From Planctomycetota bacterium (GTDB lineage Bacteria; Planctomycetota; Phycisphaerae; UBA1845; PWPN01), in the NCBI GenBank assembly GCA_022711465.1, contig JAKLEZ010000007.1, positions 62,001 through 126,000 on the forward strand: a DNA stretch of 64,000 nucleotides. The letters run 5' to 3'. Below are positions 8,687 to 17,335 of this stretch, in pieces. Within the stretch, counting starts at the first letter, position 1. Each line of letters begins with the position of its first letter. Position numbers and translations under genes: made by a program. The notes below the pieces were generated by a model. It saw only the letters and a list, made by a program, of their open reading frames with translations, was not told the DNA's origin and made no database searches.

Positions 8687-11600
8687 TCAGGTTGTGCGCA
8701 GCGCGTCGATGATATTCGTGCCGGCGGCTCGCCGGGCAGGGAGAACGCCTGCAATCAGGCATACGCTCAGGGTCAGGCCGATGGCGAGGCTGAGCCAGCC
8801 CCAGGGGACGGTCGCCTCGGGGCGGAATCCCCAGATGGCCTCGGTCATGGCGTTAATGCCGAAGGCGGCATGCATCCCCAGGGCGACGCCGATCAGCGAT
8901 CCAAGTACACCCAGCACCAGGGCTTCACCGATGACCAGTCGGGTGATCTGCCAACGGGTAGCTCCGACGGATCGGAGCATGGCGATCTGACGGATGCGGT
9001 TGGTGACGTTGGCCATCATGAGGTTGGCCACGCCCAGGGCGGCCACGATCAGGGCCACAATCGGAATCGCCGAGCAGAGCCGGGTCGCTCGGCCCAGATC
9101 GTGATCGATCTGGGACTTGAGTGCCCGAACCGAGGCGTGCATGGTGTTGGAGCTGCCGGTCCGCCTGGCGATCAGCCGCATCACCAGTTCCTCGCGGTAG
9201 GTCTGCCATCGCTCCTCCGGGGTGAGATCGGGCCAGGGAGGAGCCAGTTGCGGCGTGAGGGCCTCGCGGAAGAGGCGAAGGAGAGGGACCTGGTCCCAGG
9301 CGGCGCGGCTGCCGGCACTGGCCTGGCGATTCTCGATGTCACCCATGATCGAGTCGATCTCGGCCTTTCGTTCGGGCATGAGAGGAGCCCACGATCTCAG
9401 CTGGTTGACCATTCGGAGCGGGTCGCTGGTCAGCGGCGGTCTGGTCTGCTTGAACTCGGGCGGCACGTTGGCCGAGAAGGGGATGTCGAAGTTGACTAGG
9501 AAAAGGCTCGCTTGGCGGGGCAGCCCGAAGACCTTGCTGGCATCGTCCAGTGTACCGAGCACGACGTGGACCGCGGCCGCAACCAGCATGTCCCCGGCGT
9601 TGAAGTAGTTGGCGGCGATGTCCAGGGCCGGGCTGGTGACCACGCCGGCGATCTCGAAGTAGCGTCCTTGACCGAACAGGGCGCCTTGCCGGACGAGCAC
9701 CTTGTCCTTGTAGGTCTTCTTCTTGGTGCGGACAAACTCGGGCGTGACCAGGATGTAGCCGCCGCGCTTGAGCTTGGCCTCGGCCTCATCGCGGCTGCCC
9801 TCGACGAACTCGAGCTTGGCGATCCGGAAAAACTCCTCCGGATCGCCGGCGACGAAGAGAGAAACGGGGAAGTCGAAGAGCCCGGCGCCGATGGTCCGGC
9901 ATTTGATGCCGGTATTGATGAGGGCGCATTCCTCCTTGCCCTGGATGTTGGAGTTTCTGACACCTTCCGTCCGCCGGGCCTGGTCGGCCACGGTCCAGTC
10001 GATCGGGGGGAGGGTGTACACAAAGGCCTCGCAGAAGTTCTTCGGGAAATCCCATCCCGCCGCCAGGGAGGCGCTCAAGACAACTAGCGTCACGATGAGT
10101 GACAGCCCGACCATCAGTCCGCAGCAGATGGCTGACGAACGCCACACCGCCCGCCCGATCTGGTCGCCCAGCAGCCGCCGGGGCAGGGCGAGAACGACGG
10201 TCATGAGATGAACCGCGAGCGGCCCGACCAGTCGGATGGTCAGGGGCATGATCAGCCCGTAGCCGGTGAACAGCAGCCCTACTCCGATGAAGCTGAGGTG
10301 GGGCTTGAGGAACCACTGGTTGGCGGGAATGCGAACCAGCATCACCGAGTGAGTGACGATCATCGCGACGCCGAGAAGCGCCGCCAGCCAGGCTAGAATG
10401 CCCGAAGGGGGCTGGGCTTGGGGCCGGGAAGCAGCCAAGGGTGAGACCCGCAGGGCCTGCATCATCGGCAGCAGCGCGCCGGCCAGCGTTGTAGCGAGCC
10501 CGCCGGCCAGGGCGAGGGCCAGGCCGGTCTTGTTGATCGCCAATTCACCGATGTACTCCGGGGCCAGCCAGACGCTCATCTTGGCTAGACCCAGTCCAAC
10601 CGGGATGCCGAGGAGGATACCGACCATTCCAGTTGGCAGGGCTTCGCCCAGGACCAAGAGGGCCATCTGGACGCGGGTCATGCCGAGACAGCGGAGTGTG
10701 CCCATCTGGCCGATCCGTTCCACCATCCCCATGCTCAGCGTTGAGAGAATGGTGAACAGGGCAGTGAAAAGGGCTACGGTGGAGAACATCCCCATGACCA
10801 CACCGGTCTGATCCTGGGCCATCTGGACCTGTCTCATCTTGGCACGCGAGGAGGTGACCAGGTATCCCTCCTGGTACTTGCGCACGATCATGCTCAAATT
10901 GGACTCGGCCCGGACGATCGCCTGGTCCGTGGTGTTCTCGAGGATGACGTCAATCTTGGTGACCCGCTTCGGATCGCGCCCGTAGCCGGACAGAGCCTGG
11001 ATGCGATCGAGCTTGGCCAGCACTACCGGACGCTGAGTCTTGGCAACCCGGCGGTGCTTGAGCGTGCCGACCACGGTGAACACGGCCACCGACTCGGTCG
11101 GGCGGTCATATTCGTTGAGGGCCGCCGCGCGCAGGGTGAACTTGTCGCCGAGCTTGAGGCCGAGCATGTTGGCGAACTGGTAGTCAACCACCGCCGCGTC
11201 GGTGTCGTCCTGGCGTAGCATTCGTCCCTCAACGCGCTCCTGGTCGTAGTCGCGGAAGATGTACTCGAAATCCGGCTCGATGCCGATGGCCTGCACGAGT
11301 TGATCGAGCATGCTGGGGTCGGCTTCGTCGTCGAAGGCGACGTCGGCCGGCAGACTGGCGAGCGGCGGGGGCTGGGAAGTGGGAACCGCAAGAGGGAGAT
11401 CGGTCTCCGGGCGGGAGGTGGTCGGATCGAACCTCCGAAGCAGCATTCGCCGCTTGAGCTGGTAGGTCACATGCTTGACGTTGGGGATCTTCCGGACTTC
11501 TTCGCTGACCGACTGGAAGACGTTGCCGTCGGCTCCGTAGCCGCTTTCAATGGCCGCGTGACTCTTCCCCACCCACAGCCAGACTTGATCACGAAGGGCC

Positions 11601-11734
11601 AGCCGCACGGACTCATAGGCGCAAGTCACCCAGATCACCACGCCAACGCCGAGGGCGATGGCCGCGAGGGCACCAGCTGTCCGTCCGGGCCTAGCCCGCC
11701 AGTTTCGCGTACCGAGTTGCCACCAGTGCCGCAT
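8687..11734 (-). CDS. ABC exporter permease with two FtsX domains (LolC/MacB-like)
   Basis: A 1015-residue membrane protein. One transmembrane helix lies near the N-terminus (about 17-38, AGALAAIALGVGVVIWV), followed by a large extracytoplasmic MacB-like domain. A block of helices begins at about 310 (MGMFSTVALFTALFTILSTLSMGMV) and contains an FtsX domain. A second long outer domain and a final FtsX domain follow (IPIVALIVAALGVANLMMANVTN ... PARRAAGTNIIDALRTT). The architecture matches type VII ABC systems that move lipoproteins or other substrates by mechanotransmission. Its first codons overlap the ATPase gene by 44 bases, so the two are translated together. The substrate cannot be told from sequence. 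Confidence 0.88.
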   Translation of the reverse strand: MRHWWQLGTRNWRARPGRTAGALAAIALGVGVVIWVTCAYESVRLALRDQVWLWVGKSHAAIESGYGADGNVFQSVSEEVRKIPNVKHVTYQLKRRMLLRRFDPTTSRPETDLPLAVPTSQPPPLASLPADVAFDDEADPSMLDQLVQAIGIEPDFEYIFRDYDQERVEGRMLRQDDTDAAVVDYQFANMLGLKLGDKFTLRAAALNEYDRPTESVAVFTVVGTLKHRRVAKTQRPVVLAKLDRIQALSGYGRDPKRVTKIDVILENTTDQAIVRAESNLSMIVRKYQEGYLVTSSRAKMRQVQMAQDQTGVVMGMFSTVALFTALFTILSTLSMGMVERIGQMGTLRCLGMTRVQMALLVLGEALPTGMVGILLGIPVGLGLAKMSVWLAPEYIGELAINKTGLALALAGGLATTLAGALLPMMQALRVSPLAASRPQAQPPSGILAWLAALLGVAMIVTHSVMLVRIPANQWFLKPHLSFIGVGLLFTGYGLIMPLTIRLVGPLAVHLMTVVLALPRRLLGDQIGRAVWRSSAICCGLMVGLSLIVTLVVLSASLAAGWDFPKNFCEAFVYTLPPIDWTVADQARRTEGVRNSNIQGKEECALINTGIKCRTIGAGLFDFPVSLFVAGDPEEFFRIAKLEFVEGSRDEAEAKLKRGGYILVTPEFVRTKKKTYKDKVLVRQGALFGQGRYFEIAGVVTSPALDIAANYFNAGDMLVAAAVHVVLGTLDDASKVFGLPRQASLFLVNFDIPFSANVPPEFKQTRPPLTSDPLRMVNQLRSWAPLMPERKAEIDSIMGDIENRQASAGSRAAWDQVPLLRLFREALTPQLAPPWPDLTPEERWQTYREELVMRLIARRTGSSNTMHASVRALKSQIDHDLGRATRLCSAIPIVALIVAALGVANLMMANVTNRIRQIAMLRSVGATRWQITRLVIGEALVLGVLGSLIGVALGMHAAFGINAMTEAIWGFRPEATVPWGWLSLAIGLTLSVCLIAGVLPARRAAGTNIIDALRTT

Positions 11735-12446
11735 CGCCGAGTTCTACTCCCTCGATCGAGCCGATGAGCTTGCCGTCCTTGAGCACGTGGATCTCGTCCG
11801 CGTAGGAGGCCGCCGCCGGTTCGTGTGTGACCATGAGGACCGTCTTCTTGAGTTCGTGGGCCAGATGACGGAGCAACTGCCAGATCTCCGCCGCGTTGAC
11901 CGAATCGAGGTTGCCGGTTGGCTCGTCGGCCAGGATCAGGGCCGGATCGTTCAGCAGGGCCCGGGCGATAGCCACGCGCTGTTGCTCACCACCGGACATG
12001 GCCTGGGGGCGATGCTCGGAACGGTGGTCAATGTGCACCAGCCGCATGATGTCGCCCACCCTGCGACGGATGTCCGCGGTGGGCACGCCGTCCACCAGCA
12101 GGGGTACGGCGATGTTCTCGGCCGCGGTGAGCGTGGGCAGGAGATTGTACGCCTGGAAGATGATCCCGACCCGCCGGCGGCGAAAGAGCGTGCGGCTGCG
12201 ATCCCACATGTGGGTGATGTCCAGACCCTCGACCCGGACCGTGCCGCGGTCGCAGGTGTCCAACCCACCCGAGAGGTGAAGCAGCGTGCTCTTGCCCGAG
12301 CCGCTGGCCCCCATGATCGCAACTAGCCGGCCCGCCGCCACGCTCAGCGACACGCCGTCCAGGGCCTTGATGACCTGACCGCCCATGCGGTAAGTCTTGG
12401 CCAGATCCTCGATTGCTAGTACCGCGTCCATGTCACTCCGCGCCAT
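11691..12446 (-). CDS. ABC transporter ATP-binding protein (LolD/MacB type)
   Basis: The ATPase partner of the FtsX-type permease downstream. In the 251 residues are the Walker A motif GASGSGKST at 46-54, the Q-loop glutamine at 98 (FQAYNLLPTLTAAEN, typical of the LolD/MacB/FtsE group), the signature SGGEQQRVAIARAL from 151, the Walker B LILADEPTGNLD from 170, and the H-loop histidine at about 208. The gene overlaps the permease by 44 bases and is read first. No third membrane-fusion component is seen nearby, so the exporter may act as a two-gene unit. Confidence 0.93.
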   Translation of the reverse strand: MARSDMDAVLAIEDLAKTYRMGGQVIKALDGVSLSVAAGRLVAIMGASGSGKSTLLHLSGGLDTCDRGTVRVEGLDITHMWDRSRTLFRRRRVGIIFQAYNLLPTLTAAENIAVPLLVDGVPTADIRRRVGDIMRLVHIDHRSEHRPQAMSGGEQQRVAIARALLNDPALILADEPTGNLDSVNAAEIWQLLRHLAHELKKTVLMVTHEPAAASYADEIHVLKDGKLIGSIEGVELGDAALVATRYAKLAG

Positions 12447-12497
12447 CTTGTGGTCGGCTGAAACGACTCCTACACTGGGTCATCGAGGTCAATGACC

Positions 12498-13367
12498 ATG
12501 CGGATCGTTGCCACCGCCGACCTTCACTACGATATCACTCGCAGTCGCGAGCCGACCCGACTTATTGCCGAGGAGATCTGCGGGCTCGAGGCCGATGCCC
12601 TACTGGTCCTCGGCGATGTCGCCGGGCGAGACTCGGGCATTGTACTGGAGGCCCTTCGGCTTTTCGACCGCTTCAGGGGGCGGAAGTTCTTTGTGGCTGG
12701 CAACCATGACATCTGGACGGGCCCCGGCGGTGACTCCCTTGACAAACTGGAACGCGAGCTGCCCGCGATCTGCCGTCAGGCGGGCTTTCACCCTCTCGAC
12801 GTCGAGCCGGCGGTGCTCGGCCATGTCGGCCTGGTCGGCTCGATCGGATGGTACGATTTCAGCTATCGGCCCCGGCAGTTGGGGATTCCGCTCCGCTTCT
12901 ATGAGGCTAAAATCGCTCCGGGAGCCGCTGATCGCCTCCCCGGCTTCCAGCACCTGCTGGCTGATCGATCGGATGTGCCCGAGGCGGCCTTCAGCATCGG
13001 CACCCGCTGGATGGACGGCGAACACACTCGGCTCAAGATGAGCGACGTCGAGTTCTGCCAGCGACTGGTGGATCGGCTCAGCCGACATCTGACGGAAGTG
13101 GCCGGGCAGTGCGATCCGATCGTGGTGGGCATGCATCACGTGCCTTTTGCCGAGTTGGTGCCCGCTACGGACACCCCTTCTTGGGCGTTTGCCGGCGCGT
13201 TCCTGGGCAGCGATCGGTTCGGAAGGGCACTGCTGGGACAACCGGAAGTCCGCATGCTCGTGTGCGGCCACAGCCATAGGCTGGACCGGCTTCGGTGCGG
13301 GCATATCCAGTGCATCAATGTGGGATGCACCTATCTGGCCAAGAGATACGAAGTGCTTGATCTCTGA
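12498..13367 (+). CDS. Calcineurin-like metallophosphoesterase
   Basis: A 289-residue dimetal phosphoesterase. The metal-binding motifs are in order: DLH at residues 8-10, GD at 39-40, GNHD at 68-71, MHHVPF in the middle and CGHSHRLDR near the end. No signal peptide is seen, so it should be cytoplasmic. The second of two adjacent ATG codons is preferred because GAGG lies 9 bases ahead. A stop-to-start gap of 17 bases links it to the cupredoxin-like gene. Its substrate could be a nucleotide, a phosphoester or a phosphoprotein; sequence alone does not decide. Confidence 0.85.
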   Translation: MRIVATADLHYDITRSREPTRLIAEEICGLEADALLVLGDVAGRDSGIVLEALRLFDRFRGRKFFVAGNHDIWTGPGGDSLDKLERELPAICRQAGFHPLDVEPAVLGHVGLVGSIGWYDFSYRPRQLGIPLRFYEAKIAPGAADRLPGFQHLLADRSDVPEAAFSIGTRWMDGEHTRLKMSDVEFCQRLVDRLSRHLTEVAGQCDPIVVGMHHVPFAELVPATDTPSWAFAGAFLGSDRFGRALLGQPEVRMLVCGHSHRLDRLRCGHIQCINVGCTYLAKRYEVLDL

Positions 13368-13384
13368 CGCGAAAGGAAACACCG

Positions 13385-14203
13385 ATGACAGACATAGGTC
13401 GACGGGACTTCATGGGTCGGGCGGCGCTCGCGGTGGGGGGGCTGGCGGCCGGCCGCATTCTCTTCGCAGAGCAGCGTCGGCCACCTTCGTTCGTAGTCAA
13501 GGTCCTGTACGACGGCGATCCGCCGGAGCCCAAGGAGGTCGACTGCAGCGAAGATCCCTACTGCGCCCAGCTGGTCAGAGAGAAGCCGAGGACGGAAGAC
13601 ACGCTCCTGGTGAGCAAGGATCGGGAACTCCAAAACGTGTTCGTTTCTGTGGTCAAAGGCCTACCCAAGAACAGGAAATGGCCGGCGCCCAGTGAGCCCG
13701 TGAGTGTCAACGAAAAGTGCTGGTTCACACCTCACGTGCTGGGTGTCATGGTCGGCCAGCCGCTCGAATTCCACAACGACACCAAGACGCTGGAGGTCCC
13801 CCACGGCTTCGCCAGGCGAAACAAGGAGTTCAGCTTCAACATTCCCGAAGGCCAGAGACGCCGCGTGGTCCTGGAATACCCGGAAGTGATCAAGCTCAAG
13901 TGCGATGTCCATCCGTGGGAACTCGCCTGGTGCCACGTGGTCGATCACCCGTTCTTCACAGTATCCGACGCCCAAGGGCAGGCGGCCGTTCAAGGGCTGC
14001 CGGCCGGCGAGTACGAGATCGAGTTGTGGCACGAGATACTCGGGGCGCGTACCGTAGCGGTCAAGATCGAAGACGGCAAGACGGCCCGAACGACGGCCGT
14101 GAAGTTCCACCCCGACCGCAGACGTCGGTCGGCAACGGCCACCTCGCCAGCAGAGACCATGCGAGAAGGCTCGAACCCGGCACCAGCATCGTCTTCCTCG
14201 TGA
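13385..14203 (+). CDS. Tat-exported cupredoxin-like protein
   Basis: The 272-residue product begins with a twin-arginine signal (GRRDFMGRAALAVGG, residues 5-19). The mature part resembles the plastocyanin/azurin-like beta-sandwich proteins common in Planctomycetes. Candidate copper ligands are the histidine of LEVPHGF, the pair KCDVHPWE and the following histidines of WCHVVDHPFF. After the sandwich comes a short carboxypeptidase-regulatory-like beta segment (GLPAGEYEIELWHE). A role in periplasmic electron transfer or copper handling is inferred. It is translated just after the metallophosphoesterase (GAAAGGAAAC before the ATG). Confidence 0.7.
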   Translation: MTDIGRRDFMGRAALAVGGLAAGRILFAEQRRPPSFVVKVLYDGDPPEPKEVDCSEDPYCAQLVREKPRTEDTLLVSKDRELQNVFVSVVKGLPKNRKWPAPSEPVSVNEKCWFTPHVLGVMVGQPLEFHNDTKTLEVPHGFARRNKEFSFNIPEGQRRRVVLEYPEVIKLKCDVHPWELAWCHVVDHPFFTVSDAQGQAAVQGLPAGEYEIELWHEILGARTVAVKIEDGKTARTTAVKFHPDRRRRSATATSPAETMREGSNPAPASSSS

Positions 14204-14235
14204 TCATAACGCTCCTCAACCCCTGAGCCGGGATG

Positions 14236-14505
14236 TCAACGCTCCGGGAGGCTCGGCGTCTTCTGCTTCGAATGCAGACGAATCGTCCAGCCGCATGCCC
14301 GCCACCGGTCCGCCGCCGGCCTCCAGTCGGTCTTGTGGGTGAGACACACGAGCGCCACGGTCTTCATACTGCTCCGCGGGCCTTCCAGCGACTCGGTGAT
14401 GGCCTTGGAGTCCTGCACCGTCGCCGGAAAGCAACTGTCGTACCGCAACATGTCAATCGGAAAAGGCACATGCCCAACCACCTCGAACCTATGCTCAAAC
14501 CACAT
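14236..14505 (-). CDS. Small hypothetical protein, unknown
   Basis: This 89-residue frame looks like a real gene. The ATG at 14505 is preceded by GGAGAGGAG at a good spacing, and the protein reads normally (MWFEHRFEVVGHVPFPIDML; VALVCLTHKTDWRPAADRW). It contains no signal peptide or membrane segment. I do not recognise the family. The frame stays open upstream to 14577, but those residues are Arg-rich and the strong ribosome site fits the internal ATG. The AT-rich stretch upstream, unlike its neighbours, hints at acquisition or a local promoter. Confidence 0.6.
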   Translation of the reverse strand: MWFEHRFEVVGHVPFPIDMLRYDSCFPATVQDSKAITESLEGPRSSMKTVALVCLTHKTDWRPAADRWRACGWTIRLHSKQKTPSLPER

Positions 14506-14608
14506 CCCGTTCTCCTCTCCAAGTTCAACCACCCTCGCTCTCTTCCGCTCTCTTCCCCACGTGAGCGTCCTGCCCAAGGCAAGATGGGTGAGGATTACTA
14601 AGCATCCT

Positions 14609-14638
14609 ACACTACCTATTTATGGTGTGTACAGTCAA
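14609..14638 (-). promoter_or_regulatory. Candidate sigma-70-like promoter for the small gene at 14505
   Basis: On the minus strand TTGACT (14638-14633) is followed, after 18 bases, by TAGTGT (14614-14609). This resembles a -35/-10 pair with a good -35 and a weak -10. It lies about 100 bases ahead of the small gene start. The AT-rich context supports it, but the match is not decisive. Confidence 0.3.
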
Positions 14639-14640
14639 AA

Positions 14641-14660
14641 ATATTCAAAATAGTGAATAT
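14641..14660. repeat. Short inverted repeat, possible operator
   Basis: ATATTCA (14641-14647) and TGAATAT (14654-14660) form a perfect 7-base inverted repeat with a 6-base spacer. It sits just upstream of the possible -35 box of the small minus-strand gene, where a dimeric regulator could bind. No regulator gene is next to it. Confidence 0.35.
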
Positions 14661-15144
14661 AGACGATATAGCGAACTGAACCGGCGCGGTAGCCTCCTCG
14701 CGACAGGACTGCAACGGCCGATAACTGACCGGATGGCTCAATCGCCGTGGCCTTTCGCGCGTTCCGGATCCGGGCAACGCTTTGCTCGCACAGGATGGTC
14801 ACCCCTTCCTTGTGTCGTATCATGAAGAGGTGACCGCTCCGCAGGATTCCGGCGTACCCGCGATGTTTGGTTCGGCCGGTTGGCCGTCAGGCAAGGCAAC
14901 GGCATGCTCGGGTGCCGGACGCCGAACAGAAACGCCGTCTCCCTGTGGGTTGGAGAGAGGCTCATCGTCAGGGTGTGGAAGGTCGGCTGCGAGGACGCCT
15001 GGTGTGTCGGTCTGCGGCCGCACCGGTCCGGCGACAGGCGTGCGGGGCTCCGATCGGCGGGCGCTGCGATCGAGCTGAAAGCGGAGTGGCCTGTTGGGCG
15101 GCGGCAGAGGGCAATCGGAGGTTCTTTTAGGAGGTTGTCCGACA

Positions 15145-16914
15145 GTGTGGCGTGGGACTGTGGAGAGTGTGGAAGGGGGCGCAAACGCTCGGCACCGAGC
15201 GGTGCGCCCTCAACGGGCGATCCGAACATGGAGGCGCATCCTGGTGAGCCTCACGATCGCCGGCTCGGCCCTTGCCCCGATGGCGGCCCGGGTCGTCGCT
15301 CAGGCTCCGCTCATTCCCGGCGATGTCAACGGCGATGCGGATGTCGACCGTGATGACTTCACGCTCTTCCTTCCCTGTATGGCCGGTGCGGGTGTGCTCC
15401 TCGAGGCTGATGGCTTGCCGCCGGGCTGCGCGCTGACCGCCGACGCAGGCGGCCGAGTGCCGGCGGACGGCGATCGCGACGGCGATGTCGATCAGGATGA
15501 CTTCGGACTGCTCCAACGGTGCTTCAGTGGTCCGGCCACGCCGGCCAACCCCGCCTGTGTGTCCGGGACGTGGCTGCCGATGCCCGGCGACCGCCAGTGG
15601 GCCAGGCAGACCCTGGTCAAGGAGTGCGACTACATTGCTGATTGTTCGTTTACCGAAGATGCGACCAACCACGCAGCGGCCGCTCCCGACGCGGATGGAT
15701 ACGGTGTCCTCAATGACAACCGGATTCACTGGAACGGCCCGGACTGGGTCCGGCCCGGCGAGGCAGCCATGGGCGCGATCGGTCTGATGGCCGGTGCCCG
15801 GAAGTTGCACAGCGACTCGGTCGGTATCGGTCGATATGACCGGATCCTGGATCGCTTCTTCCAGACCTGGCTTCTGCAGCGACGCCAGCCGATCGTTGCC
15901 GACGCCGGTGACGACCGCGGGGCCGTCTGCAGCGACGTGGAGTATGACGCGATGGGGAAACGAGAGGGCTGCAGCGGGCCGAATGCTGCGGTGACCGGGC
16001 AAATGATCGTTGCCATGTGGAAATACGGCCAATACAAGCGGGCTGTCGGGCAGGCAAGCCTCGCGGACCAGTGGTTGCAGGACGCCTGGCCAGTGGCCCG
16101 AGACGGGGGCGAGTTCATCGCTCGCCAGGTCAACGCAACACATCAAATGGTCCGTTCAAACTCGAGTGGCGAGGATCTCTGGCTCACCGACGCGGTCTTC
16201 TCCGCAGCGGCCATGCGAACCCTGGCGGTTTGGAGTGAGGCCGCCGGCCAGAGCCCGGTTCGGGACTACGCAGCTGCGGCCGCGGGCTTGACCGCCGGCG
16301 TGAGAGCGATGGCCGATGCCGGAGTATGGAAGGGCTTCTTTCGCTACCGTGATGCGTCCGGAGGCTACATGCCATGTCACGGTGACCAGATTGACCAACT
16401 CTGCCTCCTGCCCTATGAGGCCGGTTTGCTCGATGCCGGTGACCCCCTGGCCAGATCGATCAGCGATTTCTGGACAATCGGCGACCGGCGATCCCCGTCG
16501 ATCCGGATGACGCCGCACACGGCTGATCCCACGGACTGGCGTTTCTATGGAACTCATCTTCATCACTACTTCGACACCGCGCGTCCTGAGAATCAGCGGC
16601 TCTCGCCCGGAGCAGGTCTCCAGTTGGCACGCATGGAGTGGCGCCAAGCGGCGCGGACCGGAGATCTGGAGACGCTGCAGCGCGCCTGGTGGCGGTTCCT
16701 GTGGGTCGAGGACTCCGCCCGATCCGGATTGTGGTTCGGGGCAACCGGTGAACGGGAAGCCGGCGTGGGCAACGGGATCGTGGACTGGCGGCGGGTGGAT
16801 GACAGAACGCAGTCGGCCCACAGCTACGAGCGTTTCCTCGATACCAGCGCGTACTTCATTGAGGTCGTTCTCATGCTCTACCACGGCATCGACACGTCGT
16901 ACCTGCCGGACTGA
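15145..16914 (+). CDS. Secreted six-hairpin glycosidase-like protein with N-terminal dockerin-like domain
   Basis: A 589-residue exported protein. The GTG at 15145 is chosen because GGAGG lies 10 bases before it. A signal peptide with a basic lead ends near residue 53 (LVSLTIAGSALAPMAARVVAQ). It is followed by a dockerin-like pair of EF-hand loops (DVNGDADVDRDDF, then DGDRDGDVDQDDFGLLQRCF) with four cysteines. The remaining ~440 residues are rich in aromatic residues and helices (DGYGVLNDNRIHWNGPDWVR; GTHLHHYFDTARPENQRLSP; DRTQSAHSYERFLDTSAYF) and resemble an alpha/alpha-toroid hydrolase. The exact family and substrate are unknown. Dockerin position at the N-terminus is unusual. Confidence 0.65.
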   Translation: MWRGTVESVEGGANARHRAVRPQRAIRTWRRILVSLTIAGSALAPMAARVVAQAPLIPGDVNGDADVDRDDFTLFLPCMAGAGVLLEADGLPPGCALTADAGGRVPADGDRDGDVDQDDFGLLQRCFSGPATPANPACVSGTWLPMPGDRQWARQTLVKECDYIADCSFTEDATNHAAAAPDADGYGVLNDNRIHWNGPDWVRPGEAAMGAIGLMAGARKLHSDSVGIGRYDRILDRFFQTWLLQRRQPIVADAGDDRGAVCSDVEYDAMGKREGCSGPNAAVTGQMIVAMWKYGQYKRAVGQASLADQWLQDAWPVARDGGEFIARQVNATHQMVRSNSSGEDLWLTDAVFSAAAMRTLAVWSEAAGQSPVRDYAAAAAGLTAGVRAMADAGVWKGFFRYRDASGGYMPCHGDQIDQLCLLPYEAGLLDAGDPLARSISDFWTIGDRRSPSIRMTPHTADPTDWRFYGTHLHHYFDTARPENQRLSPGAGLQLARMEWRQAARTGDLETLQRAWWRFLWVEDSARSGLWFGATGEREAGVGNGIVDWRRVDDRTQSAHSYERFLDTSAYFIEVVLMLYHGIDTSYLPD

Positions 16915-17335
16915 GCCCGCGGGGCCGTGCGGCGGCCGCCGCAGTGCACTCGCTCCCTCCGAAGACCGGGTTCGATCAGCCGTGTCGTTGGCAGGGCGCT
17001 TCCGACCGATAATCGCCTGCCGAAACGCCGCCTCGTCAGAACCACGCATACTTGGATCGCGCCGCTTTCTCCGCTCGCTTTCCGACGAGAGACGGGGGTA
17101 AACACTCTCCTTCCCGTAGCCGATGGAGGTTACAGAGGCGCCCTGCGCACGAAGTTGACGACCTCAGGCCGACCGGGCGGCCATCTCGGGCTCGAGCCGA
17201 TCTGCGGGCTCAGCTCTCTGGAGCCTTCCGGTGCGACAGGACACGAGGACGTGATCCGATCGAAGCTGGAGACGACCAGGACGGGGTCCGGCGCCCTCCG
17301 ACGCATGCCGTCGTTCGGCACGGCGAGGTATTCGC
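16915..17335. other. Intergenic region
   Basis: A 421-base gap between two plus-strand genes. It contains the 16-base palindrome at 16928-16943 and short open frames on both strands with no credible start, composition or family. A GGCGAGG before 17336 is the ribosome binding site of the sensor gene. Confidence 0.5.
16928..16943. repeat. Perfect 16-base GC palindrome
   Basis: TGCGGCGGCCGCCGCA is its own reverse complement and starts 14 bases after the stop codon of the dockerin-tagged gene. It could fold as a hairpin at the transcript end, but there is no spacer loop and no T-run. Chance is possible in such GC-rich DNA. Confidence 0.35.

Larger units (their letters stand above)
14506..15144. 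other. Intergenic region with AT-rich island
   Basis: Some 640 bases separate the small minus-strand gene from the dockerin-tagged gene. The part from about 14590 to 14680 is clearly AT-rich against a GC-rich surround and contains a possible minus-strand promoter and a perfect 7-base inverted repeat. The remainder (14690-15129) has only overlapping open frames of biased composition and no convincing gene. Confidence 0.5.
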
